Below, piece by piece: positions 38,018 to 45,426 of a stretch of DNA of 45,426 nucleotides (positions are counted from its first letter, which is position 1; every line of letters begins with the position of its first letter). The notes under the pieces are model-generated. The model was not told the origin of the DNA and ran no database searches. It saw only the letters and a list, made by a program, of their open reading frames with translations. The translations under genes and the position numbers were made by a program. Source of the DNA: a virus; the IMG/VR virus record IMGVR_UViG_3300030329_001104, positions 1 to 45,426 of that record. One strand, 5' to 3'.

Positions 38018-39909
38018 TAACGTCTTCCATCAGGTTGAATAGCTAGTCTCATCGCACCTACTCTGAAACTCATACCTGTTACATTGGTATCATCATCGTT
38101 AGATTGTATGCGTAATACTGCTTGTCGTCCACGTACTCTTGTATCTATTTTAGTAGTTACTGAAGTGCAAGAACCTGTTAATGCAGTAGTTAAACTTTCT
38201 CCAGGATAATTTCTTCGTTTTAAGACAACTTCAGCAGTCTGCCCATCACTTCCTGTACTTGCGGTTCCTGTAAATTTTATATCGGGAATAATTTTACTAA
38301 TGAATGAAAAGTCCTCACCATCACCTAAATCAAAATCACTAGACTCTATAAACACATTCGTCATAGCAGATCCATCATCATCGTCTCCTGTTTCATGGTC
38401 GTATAGATAGCCCGTGTCAGAGCTTGAATACGTTCCCATAGGCACACTAAAAATTCCCTCATCTATCCATGAGGTTCTTGTAAGCTGCCCTATTGTCCAA
38501 ACATTTTCTTCGTAATTGTACACAACATATCTATCAATTACCGTTTCTCCATCAGAACAATAAAACCAACCCACTTCATTAAAGGCTTTATTAACAAAAC
38601 CAAAAATTTGGTGTGTTTGTGTGTCGTTAATATCATCAAACACATGAGAGTCTACTGTGCAGGGAAGTTGTTGTATAGCTCCTGTATAGGAGTAAAATCC
38701 TTTTTTGTCCATCCAAAAAACTCCTTTAGGAGTATTAATCATGGCGTTGGGTCCAACTAATCCCACACCTTCATTAACTAAATTTACACTAAACGTAAAC
38801 GGCTGTCCAACAAAAGTCATTGAATATAATGAAGTATCTGTCCAAACTAAAGTTTCTTGTCTTGCCCTAGTCGCACCTATAATAGAAGACCCTGCCGACA
38901 GTTTAAAAGAACCTGCGGTATTTGTCGATTTTGGCTCCCACTCCGTTATATTTTCCTGGTCGCACCAAGCTATATTTAGAGGATCAACACTTCCTGTCCT
39001 AGATGTTCCTGAAATAGGATCTGCTCCAAGACAAATTACGTGTCTATCTACATCACTAACTAAAGTTTGTAATGCTACGGTAGGGGCTAAATTCGCACCA
39101 CTTAAATCACTTAAAGCTACTGCTCTATCTGTTCCTAATGTTTTAGTGCTAGTTTCCCAATAATAAATTCCTCCTGCTCTGGGATTTATTATTAAATCCT
39201 CTCCAAAATTATCTTGGCTCCACAATCTTAATTGATTAGTTAATCCCAAAGTACCCGCAGAACCAAAACCTCCTGCGCCCCATGTTCCAATACCCCAACC
39301 TGTAGAAGGAACATAAACATCTAACCCCACATTGATCTGATAAGCGCCTACAACTGAAGAACCTCCGTTACCGCTGTCGCTAGCGTTTGCTGTAACAGTA
39401 GCTCCAGAAGTATCTTTTGCTTCGATAGTGTAGCTGTTTACATTAACAACAGTTGCTATTTGATATTCTTGATTAAGAACATTGGCTGTGATATTTCCAC
39501 CTAAAGTAGCAGCACCGCTGAAAGTAACAAAATCATTTTGAACTGCTCCGTGACTTGAATCTGTAACAGTTATTGTTGCATCTCCATTAGTAGCAGAAAA
39601 TGTAACGTCTCCCGCAGATGTTGTTGTCCTTAAAGGAGTTATATCATAAAAATTTGCTCCCTCTTTTATATAGTATTTCCAAGTAGTCCCTATTCCTAAA
39701 AACTTAGTTCCCGCTAAAGAAACCCAAGCATGCAAAGCTCTTGAGGTGGATTTAAACGTATTTGTAGTATTTTTAACCCACCCTCCAATTTTTTCAGGGA
39801 GTCCTTTGCGGAATCGAATTAAATTAGAGTTAAACCAACCCCCTTCATTAGAGTAATCAGTCCCCTCTCTATTAATTCCTGGTCTAAATAAAATTTTTTG
39901 TAAGGGCAT
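38017..39909 (-). CDS. Tail nozzle/hub-type protein (gp10/gp12-like family)
   Basis: 630 residues. The N-terminus FRPGINREGTDYSNEGGW followed by NLIRFRKGLPEKIGGW is the signature of a large family of podovirus structural proteins, often called stabilisation or tail nozzle proteins. The body shows beta-propeller-like repeats (ICLGADPISG, YYWETSTKTLG, FWMDKKGFYSYTG, DRYVVYNYEENVWTIGQL) and an insertion of Ig-like style near residues 100-190 (GDATITVTDSSHGAVQND). It most likely forms the distal tube of a short tail. Confidence 0.82.
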   Translation of the reverse strand: MPLQKILFRPGINREGTDYSNEGGWFNSNLIRFRKGLPEKIGGWVKNTTNTFKSTSRALHAWVSLAGTKFLGIGTTWKYYIKEGANFYDITPLRTTTSAGDVTFSATNGDATITVTDSSHGAVQNDFVTFSGAATLGGNITANVLNQEYQIATVVNVNSYTIEAKDTSGATVTANASDSGNGGSSVVGAYQINVGLDVYVPSTGWGIGTWGAGGFGSAGTLGLTNQLRLWSQDNFGEDLIINPRAGGIYYWETSTKTLGTDRAVALSDLSGANLAPTVALQTLVSDVDRHVICLGADPISGTSRTGSVDPLNIAWCDQENITEWEPKSTNTAGSFKLSAGSSIIGATRARQETLVWTDTSLYSMTFVGQPFTFSVNLVNEGVGLVGPNAMINTPKGVFWMDKKGFYSYTGAIQQLPCTVDSHVFDDINDTQTHQIFGFVNKAFNEVGWFYCSDGETVIDRYVVYNYEENVWTIGQLTRTSWIDEGIFSVPMGTYSSSDTGYLYDHETGDDDDGSAMTNVFIESSDFDLGDGEDFSFISKIIPDIKFTGTASTGSDGQTAEVVLKRRNYPGESLTTALTGSCTSVTTKIDTRVRGRQAVLRIQSNDDDTNVTGMSFRVGAMRLAIQPDGRR

Positions 39910-39918
39910 TTTACGCTC

Positions 39919-40095
39919 CTACAAAAGCATTTGAGATAATATGCCCCCCATCCCACCAATAACCGCTAATAGGGTTCCGATTACAAAGCGTTCTAAACGC
40001 TGAACTCTGTGTAGAATTTCTAACCAACGCTCAGCACACACAGCTTCGTGCTTAGATAGGTCTGCTTTAACTTCGTTGGTGGAAACTGAAGACAT
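39919..40095 (-). CDS. XhlA-like coiled-coil plus membrane helix protein, 58 residues
   Basis: From ATG 40095: a short coiled coil (EAVCAERWLEILHRVQRLER) followed directly by a C-terminal membrane helix (FVIGTLLAVIGGMGGIL). This is the layout of XhlA-type haemolysin/lysis proteins. It is one base after the preceding holin-like gene. Supports a lysis cluster here. Confidence 0.7.
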   Translation of the reverse strand: MSSVSTNEVKADLSKHEAVCAERWLEILHRVQRLERFVIGTLLAVIGGMGGILSQMLL

Positions 40096-40272
40096 CTATT
40101 TATCGCCTGCTTTATTTTTAGCTTTACCAATATTCAATGCAAAAAGATCAATAAGCTTATACAACTTACCAATCCACACATCATCTTTAGGAGTTGGCGT
40201 AATAGCCGCAACAATAGATGATACTGTTACTATTAAAGTTATTAAGCCAATAATATTTGAAATTGCTTCCAT
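40096..40272 (-). CDS. Holin-like small membrane protein, 58 residues
   Basis: ATG 40272 overlaps the dioxygenase stop (TAATG) and is preferred to an upstream start. The N-terminal membrane helix IIGLITLIVTVSSIVAAITP is followed by TPKDDVWIGKLYKLIDLFAL and a Lys tail. This pattern is very common in marine phages near lysis genes. A role as holin is likely but not shown. Confidence 0.75.
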   Translation of the reverse strand: MEAISNIIGLITLIVTVSSIVAAITPTPKDDVWIGKLYKLIDLFALNIGKAKNKAGDK

Positions 40273-40982
40273 TATTCTTCCTCGTTTGTTGTTAGTTCTT
40301 GTTCGGTCATATCCCAACAATTAAGATTGGAAGCGACTGTTCTTCTTTCGCCTTCTCCCTTAAATGGATATACCATATGTTGCAACCACGAAGGGAAAAC
40401 TAACAACTTTCCTACTTCTGGTTGAATAACAAAAGACTGCGGAGGTCTTAGTCTTTCTTGATTCATCAACTCATTTCTACCGTACTGAAATGCTATATAA
40501 CCATCGCAATCACCAGATGTGTTATATAAAGAATACTCAGGGGATCCCGCAACAGGTTGATCTAGTATTTGTTGTGGAACTTTTGTCCAACCAGTCGTAG
40601 ATATACCCATTACGGTTTTAGTGCCGTGATCATGTATCGGGTTGTAATCACCCTCATAACTATGCACTGACCAAGTTTCATCAACCGCCACAGCTTTAGG
40701 ACTTTTAAGTTTAGCTCCCGTATTTTGAGCAAAGAAATTAATATAATCTGCGCCTAACCCACAAATAAAGTTTGTATATTCTTTTACTCTAGGATCATCA
40801 TTGTCCATAAGTAATTGTTCACCTTGCGCTATTTGCCCCACTAATGTATCAGCTAATGACTTTTTATTTTTATCCTTAACGTATTCATCAAGATAGTCAT
40901 TCAAATCACTAACCATGTCCATAGGCATTTGGGTCTCCATAACATACACACTAGGCATGTTATGCACTGTAACTTCAGCCAT
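40272..40982 (-). CDS. 2OG-Fe(II) oxygenase family protein (TIGR02466 type)
   Basis: 236 residues. Iron site IHDHG (His117, His119 with Asp118 between), then the C-terminal block FPSWLQHMVYPFKGEGERR with His202 and the 2-oxoglutarate Arg at 213-214. Members are frequent in marine phages beside tail-fibre genes; the substrate is not known, possibly a virion or host protein. It is the second dioxygenase of the window and not AlkB-like. Confidence 0.82.
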   Translation of the reverse strand: MAEVTVHNMPSVYVMETQMPMDMVSDLNDYLDEYVKDKNKKSLADTLVGQIAQGEQLLMDNDDPRVKEYTNFICGLGADYINFFAQNTGAKLKSPKAVAVDETWSVHSYEGDYNPIHDHGTKTVMGISTTGWTKVPQQILDQPVAGSPEYSLYNTSGDCDGYIAFQYGRNELMNQERLRPPQSFVIQPEVGKLLVFPSWLQHMVYPFKGEGERRTVASNLNCWDMTEQELTTNEEE

Positions 40983-40984
40983 CT

Positions 40985-41317
40985 TTAACTAGGTACGCTA
41001 AATGCTTCGTCAGGTACTGGGTCGCTAACGGGATTAGTAATAACTGAATCCACTTGACTAGCAAATACTGTGTCCCAATGAGAAACAGGACATAGCTTCA
41101 CTAAATCTGCATTACTATATGTACCTTTTGCTGCTTTAGTAAAGTTAGTTGCTCCTGAATCAGGGTCAACTGCCTCTACGTCTATAGCAAAGGTAGTAGT
41201 ATAGTAAGTAGCATCGCCATCGCTATCGTTCTCGTATTGCATTTCCAAATGCCATTTTTCCACTTTACTGGATTTGACATAAGGAACGGTTTTTACAAGT
41301 TTTTTGCTTACTGCCAT
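40985..41317 (-). CDS. Virion-associated hypothetical protein, 110 residues
   Basis: The product is mostly beta in appearance (KWHLEMQYENDSDGDATYYT) with acidic loops and a polar end. It is 3-4 bases from both neighbours, between the tail fibre and the dioxygenase. No family recognised. Confidence 0.65.
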   Translation of the reverse strand: MAVSKKLVKTVPYVKSSKVEKWHLEMQYENDSDGDATYYTTTFAIDVEAVDPDSGATNFTKAAKGTYSNADLVKLCPVSHWDTVFASQVDSVITNPVSDPVPDEAFSVPS

Positions 41318-41320
41318 TTT

Positions 41321-44300
41321 TTACTCCTTATTAAGTTTACTTTCTAATTCTTCGACTTTTGCCGAAAGTTCTTGCACTGCTTTAACCATCATTGGCATTA
41401 AATTACCAAAGGCTATTTGCTGTGTTCCATCTGGGTCTTCGCTCCAAATATTATTACCGTCTGCGATTTCATCAGAATGTTTGTCTATTATAGCCTTTAC
41501 TTCTTGAGCTACAAAACCATGATTAACTTTTCCAAAACCTTTACATGGCTCCTCTGAATCAGCTTCATATTGAGACATATCTTCTGGAACATCTTTCTTA
41601 GCTTTCCATTTATATGTAACAGGCCTTAACTCGTTTATAAAAGATAATCCTGCAGTTGAATCTTTTATGTTATCTTTTAATCGTTCATCTGAAGCTGCTG
41701 CCCATGAAGTATCAGATCCGTCTATGCTTAAAGTAGCTGAATTAGTTGCTTGTCCAAAACGTACTGTATTTGCTCCACCCGCACTAAAATTATATCCAAT
41801 AGCTATTTCATTACTTACTGTCGCTCCACTACCTCTAACAGCAGAACCTATGCACACATTATAATTTCCTGTAGTCATTGATACAGTGTTATAACCCGCC
41901 TGATACCCGATCAGGGTATTTTCTCCGCCTGTACTAACACTTTTACCTGTGTCTATTCCTACAGCTACATTATTACTTCCTGCTGCTACTACGAGCGCTT
42001 CACTTCCTACAGCTGTATTTCCTGCTCCTGTTGTTACGTCTCTTAGTGCTTCTGAACCAAAGGCTGTATTGTCGCTGCCTGTTGTTATATTAGTTCCCGC
42101 TAAATACCCTACAGCCGTACTATATGAAGCAGTAGTTACTGCTTCACCTGCATCTTTACCTACAGCCACGTTTCCACTACCTGAAGTATTTGCTGTTAAA
42201 GCATTATGACCTACGGCTGTATTAGATGAGGCAGTTGTAGCTGTAGCTAGAGCATTTGTTCCAACCGCAACATTAACTGTACCTGTAGTATTAACTTTTA
42301 AAGCATTTCTACCAACCGCAACATTGTTATCGGCTGTAGTATTTCCACCTAAAGCACTTCTTCCAACAGCAGTATTAGATGAGCCTGTTGTGTTAGCATC
42401 TAAAGAGTATGACCCCATAGCTACGTTGTAACTTCCTGTGGTATTAGCACCCATAGTTTCATAACCAAAGGCGTCATTACCTTCACCAGTTGTATTAGCG
42501 TCTAAAGCATTTACTCCGAAAGCGTTATTTTGATCTCCTGTTGTGTTACTAAGTAATGCGTTTCTACCAACAGCAACGCTAGATCCACCAGTTGTGTTTG
42601 CAGCTAATGCTGCATAGCCAAGTCCTGTATTATTAGCTCCTGTTGTATTAGCCTCTAATGCGAAAGCTCCCATTGCTGAATTGTCTGAACCAGTTGTATT
42701 TGCTGTTAACGTATTATGTCCAACAGCTGTATTATTACTAGCTGTTGTAGCAGCGTCTAATGCTAAAGCACCTAAAGCAGTATTTTGCGCCCCTGTTGTG
42801 TTGCTCATTAAAGCTTGCATACCTACAGCTGTATTATTATTAGCTGTTGTATTACCATTTAAAGCATTATGCCCAACTGCGACATTTTGCGTCCCTGTTG
42901 TATTATCTCCTAGAGCTCCATACCCAAATGCGTTATTGTTTGAAGCTGTCGTGTTTGCTTTTAAAGCATGCCTACCTACCGCAGTATTATTTGATCCTGT
43001 CGTGTTTGCTCCTAAAGCATTATCACCTAACCCTGTGTTGTAACTACCAGTGGTATTAGCATCTAAAGAGCTTTGACCTAAAGCAGTATTGTTTGATCCT
43101 GTTGTATTTGATAATAAGGCTTGTGTTCCTATTGCTGTATTATCTCCAACAGTGGTGGCTGCTAGAGCATTATATCCAAAAGCAGTTCCGTTGTTTCCTG
43201 TTGTGATTGCACCAAGTGCATTATAACCTATAGCTGTATGCCAAGTCCCTGTTGTGTTAGCGTCTAAGGCTTGGTAGCCTACAGCAATGTTTGAGCCTCC
43301 TGTTGTGTTGGCAGCTAAAGCATCTCTACCTACTGCTACGTTATTACTACCTGTTTCGTTTAATTCTAAAGCATCTCTACCTATAGCAGTATTATTTGAT
43401 GCTGTGGTATTTGTTTTTAGAGTTCCATAACCTAGTGTCGTATTGCTCGCACCTGTAGTATTAGCGTTCATAGCTAAACCACCCACAGCAGTATTAGCTG
43501 TTCCTGTTGTGGTTGCTCCTGCTGCGTTATAGCCAACTGCCACATTATAAGCATCTGTATTACTATCAGGATTGTAAGCTGTTAATGCGTTATAACCGAC
43601 TGCAACATTTCTGTCACCTACTGTATTTGCATCTAAGGCATAGTTACCTACAGCGACATTTAAGTCCCCTGTAGTATTAGCAGTCATTGTATTATATCCA
43701 ATCGCTAAATTATTAGAGGCAGTTGTACTAGCTGCGAGTGCTACCCTACCTATTGCAGTATTATAACCACCTGTAGTATTACCTCCTAAAGAATCATTAC
43801 CTACAGCTATGTTGGCAGTTCCTGTGGTGTTAGCGTCTAAAGCTGCATATCCTAGTGCAGTGTTATGGTCAGCTGTAGTGTTCTTTCTTAATGCCTGCAT
43901 ACCTACAGCAGTGTTGTAATCACCAGTAGTAGAATCTTCTAAAGCTTCTTTACCTAATGCAGTATTACCTCCTCCTGTAGTTACACTCTTACCTGCTTCA
44001 TTACCGACTGCAGTATTAGAGTCTCCTGTAGTGTTTGCCTTTAATGCATCATTACCTACTGCTGTGTTGTTAGATGCTGTAGTGTTTGCATACAAAGCAT
44101 TTCTACCAACAGCTGTATTACTAGCACCTGTAATATTAGTACCTAAAGAACTTTTACCTACGGCTGTGTTGTAACTAGCTGTTGTATTCGCATCTAAAGA
44201 TAAACCACCAACTGCCACGTTATCTATACCTGTGGTGTTTGCTGCTAAAGAATTATAACCAACAGCTACGTTATTATCACCAGTTGTAACTGCTGTACCT

Positions 44301-45426
44301 GCATTAATACCTAGGGCAGCATTGTAATTACCACTTGAGGCTGTTAAAGAATCTAATGCTCCTGACCCTAAACCTATGTTACTTGTAGCAGTTGTAATAG
44401 CATCTGTTAATTCTGCTATAGCTGCTGCACCTCCACTAGCTGCATTAGTTTCCCAAGTTACTGTACCACTTCCATCAGTTGTTAAAACTTGGTTAGCTGA
44501 ACCATCTGCTGTAGGTAAGGTATATGCTGAATTTATTGTTAATGCACCGAGATGACCTAGTAATAATCTTTGGTCCATTGTCTGCGTTGATGCTGAACTG
44601 TCTGATGTATAAAATCCTATACCCATATGATCTGCATCTGAACCTGTTTGTACTGAAGCTATAGCTGAACCAGAACGAAAATTTGAACCATCAGCTTTAC
44701 CAAAAGCTAAAACAGCCTGTACATTATTAGTACCTGCTGTACCACCTGATCTTAAGAATAGTGCCTCTCCTGCGTGTGTATCGGTATCAAATGTTGGTGC
44801 TGTTGAATTAACTGCTGTGATTGTTCCTTTAGCAGAAGTTACTCCAATAGTTAAGTTTCCATTAGTATCAAATCTAGCCATTTCGTTAGCTGAACCATTT
44901 AAAAACTGTAAGTTTCCAGAATCTGTACCTAAATAGTTTCCACCTGAACCATCTACTATTCTTATATATGCACCAGTACCTGAAGCTCTATTTATGTGAA
45001 GCATTTCTGAAGGTGAAACTGTCCCTATACCTACTCTTTTATCTGCTGTAACTCCAAAATATCCACCACTTGAATCTTCTACTCTTATAGCTGTACCTGA
45101 ATCTTGTCTAATGTCTAATTTAGCAGCAGCACTTGTGTTACCTATTGCTAAGTTTCCTGACGAATCCACCCTTAATGCTTCTGAACCTCCTGTTACAACT
45201 CTCCATGTATCTGCAGATGGAAACCCAATGTATGTATCTGTATCTCCTATGTGTCTAATAATACTTGCTATATCAACGTCAGCACCATTAATAGTAACAT
45301 TTCCATTAAAGGTTGCTGCACCTGCATTAGACATATCAAGTGTAAGGGCAGTAATATTTGATGAATTATCTACACCTTTGAATACTAAGTCTTGGTCGTT
45401 TATTTCTGATTTAATTACAAAATCAT
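41321..45426 (-). CDS. Tail fibre/spike with YadA-head-like repeats and S74 chaperone, N-terminus beyond right edge
   Basis: At least 1367 residues, open to the right edge. An ATG at 45334 is internal: the frame upstream reads VIKSEINDQDLVFKGVDNSS and ITALTLDMSNAGAATFNG, a usual tail-fibre segment. After about 360 residues of beta-rich fibre come about 50 tandem 17-residue repeats (consensus NTAVGxxALxANTTGxx), a beta-roll seen in YadA heads. The C-terminus is an S74 intramolecular chaperone (SDERLKDNIKDSTAGLSFI, VTYKWKAK, HGFVAQEVKAII) with a final coiled coil. S74 domains trimerise and cut themselves off at the Ser before DERLK. It is the likely receptor-binding protein. Confidence 0.92.
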   Translation of the reverse strand, partial: DFVIKSEINDQDLVFKGVDNSSNITALTLDMSNAGAATFNGNVTINGADVDIASIIRHIGDTDTYIGFPSADTWRVVTGGSEALRVDSSGNLAIGNTSAAAKLDIRQDSGTAIRVEDSSGGYFGVTADKRVGIGTVSPSEMLHINRASGTGAYIRIVDGSGGNYLGTDSGNLQFLNGSANEMARFDTNGNLTIGVTSAKGTITAVNSTAPTFDTDTHAGEALFLRSGGTAGTNNVQAVLAFGKADGSNFRSGSAIASVQTGSDADHMGIGFYTSDSSASTQTMDQRLLLGHLGALTINSAYTLPTADGSANQVLTTDGSGTVTWETNAASGGAAAIAELTDAITTATSNIGLGSGALDSLTASSGNYNAALGINAGTAVTTGDNNVAVGYNSLAANTTGIDNVAVGGLSLDANTTASYNTAVGKSSLGTNITGASNTAVGRNALYANTTASNNTAVGNDALKANTTGDSNTAVGNEAGKSVTTGGGNTALGKEALEDSTTGDYNTAVGMQALRKNTTADHNTALGYAALDANTTGTANIAVGNDSLGGNTTGGYNTAIGRVALAASTTASNNLAIGYNTMTANTTGDLNVAVGNYALDANTVGDRNVAVGYNALTAYNPDSNTDAYNVAVGYNAAGATTTGTANTAVGGLAMNANTTGASNTTLGYGTLKTNTTASNNTAIGRDALELNETGSNNVAVGRDALAANTTGGSNIAVGYQALDANTTGTWHTAIGYNALGAITTGNNGTAFGYNALAATTVGDNTAIGTQALLSNTTGSNNTALGQSSLDANTTGSYNTGLGDNALGANTTGSNNTAVGRHALKANTTASNNNAFGYGALGDNTTGTQNVAVGHNALNGNTTANNNTAVGMQALMSNTTGAQNTALGALALDAATTASNNTAVGHNTLTANTTGSDNSAMGAFALEANTTGANNTGLGYAALAANTTGGSSVAVGRNALLSNTTGDQNNAFGVNALDANTTGEGNDAFGYETMGANTTGSYNVAMGSYSLDANTTGSSNTAVGRSALGGNTTADNNVAVGRNALKVNTTGTVNVAVGTNALATATTASSNTAVGHNALTANTSGSGNVAVGKDAGEAVTTASYSTAVGYLAGTNITTGSDNTAFGSEALRDVTTGAGNTAVGSEALVVAAGSNNVAVGIDTGKSVSTGGENTLIGYQAGYNTVSMTTGNYNVCIGSAVRGSGATVSNEIAIGYNFSAGGANTVRFGQATNSATLSIDGSDTSWAAASDERLKDNIKDSTAGLSFINELRPVTYKWKAKKDVPEDMSQYEADSEEPCKGFGKVNHGFVAQEVKAIIDKHSDEIADGNNIWSEDPDGTQQIAFGNLMPMMVKAVQELSAKVEELESKLNKE
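41770..44335 (-). repeat. About 50 tandem 51-bp coding repeats
   Basis: Each 51-bp unit encodes 17 residues of the NTAVG..AL.ANTTG type. Roughly 50 units were counted in the translation; a few have 1-4 residue changes in length (one NPDSNTDA insert, one 16-residue unit). Copies differ from each other at DNA level, so it is an old array, but it is a good substrate for expansion and contraction. Confidence 0.88.

Noticed and set aside
38705-39163. Plus-strand open frame of 152 codons
   Set aside because: Antisense to the tail nozzle gene, which has a clear family signature over this region.
42681-43043. Plus-strand open frame of about 120 codons across the tail-fibre repeats (and similar ones at 41949 and 41667)
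   Set aside because: They are antisense shadows of the 17-residue repeats, with repeat-derived low-complexity products and no ribosome site.
41770-44335. Regular 51-bp repeats that could be taken for a CRISPR array or satellite
   Set aside because: The units are continuously coding in one frame, vary along their whole length and have no repeat-spacer alternation.
1-45426. Integrase, transposase or attachment site that would mark a prophage or insertion sequence
   Set aside because: No tyrosine or serine recombinase or DDE transposase motifs were found in any frame examined, and no flanking inverted repeats were seen.

Overview
The window is part of the genome of a tailed double-stranded DNA phage, AT-rich by eye, with almost every gene on the minus strand in short overlapping steps (many TAATG or ATGA junctions). 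The gene content (family A DNA polymerase, archaeo-eukaryotic-type primase, SF1 and SNF2 helicases, a gp10/gp12-like tail nozzle candidate, large internal-virion-like proteins, no integrase) resembles uncultured marine podovirus-like phages and pelagiphages. Host assignment to a marine alphaproteobacterium is inference. Portal, capsid and terminase are not visible and probably lie beyond the right edge. Both ends cut through genes.

In transcription order (right to left): 45.4-37.1 kb carries a tail fibre with about 50 tandem 17-residue YadA-head-like repeats and an S74 chaperone, a 2OG-Fe(II) oxygenase, holin- and XhlA-like membrane proteins, a tail nozzle candidate and a T4-type lysozyme. 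From 37.1 to 35.3 kb lie an SNase-type nuclease and a chain of tiny membrane proteins. From 35.4 to 29.8 kb is the most striking block: CsgF-like and CsgG-like curli secretion proteins, two secreted curlin-repeat proteins, a FecR-domain protein and a CHASE2-type class III adenylate cyclase, in one overlapping operon. From 29.8 to 19.6 kb are a cupin-like protein and large low-complexity or repeat-bearing virion proteins.

A single plus-strand SNF2-type helicase (18144-19586) breaks the pattern. The 324 bp between it and the leftward genes holds repeated CTATTAG words. From 17.8 to 6.2 kb is the DNA module: an ssDNA-binding-like protein, AEP primase, AlkB-like dioxygenase, SF1 helicase, methyltransferase, an alpha-glutamyl/putrescinyl thymine pyrophosphorylase homologue, a thymidylate-synthase-fold enzyme, a YGDSW-type protein and a family A polymerase with Leu at the E. 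coli 762 position. The pyrophosphorylase plus the thymidylate-synthase homologue suggest hypermodified thymine in the phage DNA. From 6.2 to 0 kb is a run of small early-type genes, a zinc-ribbon protein, a VRR-NUC nuclease and a DUF932 protein.

Seven sites in the left half share one promoter design on the minus strand: a TTTACTTTG-like -35, a spacer of 16-17 bases, a TATAAT-like -10, and usually a leader ending in AGAAAGGAGAA before the start codon. This looks like a phage promoter family read by host sigma-70-type RNA polymerase; no phage RNA polymerase is seen in the window.
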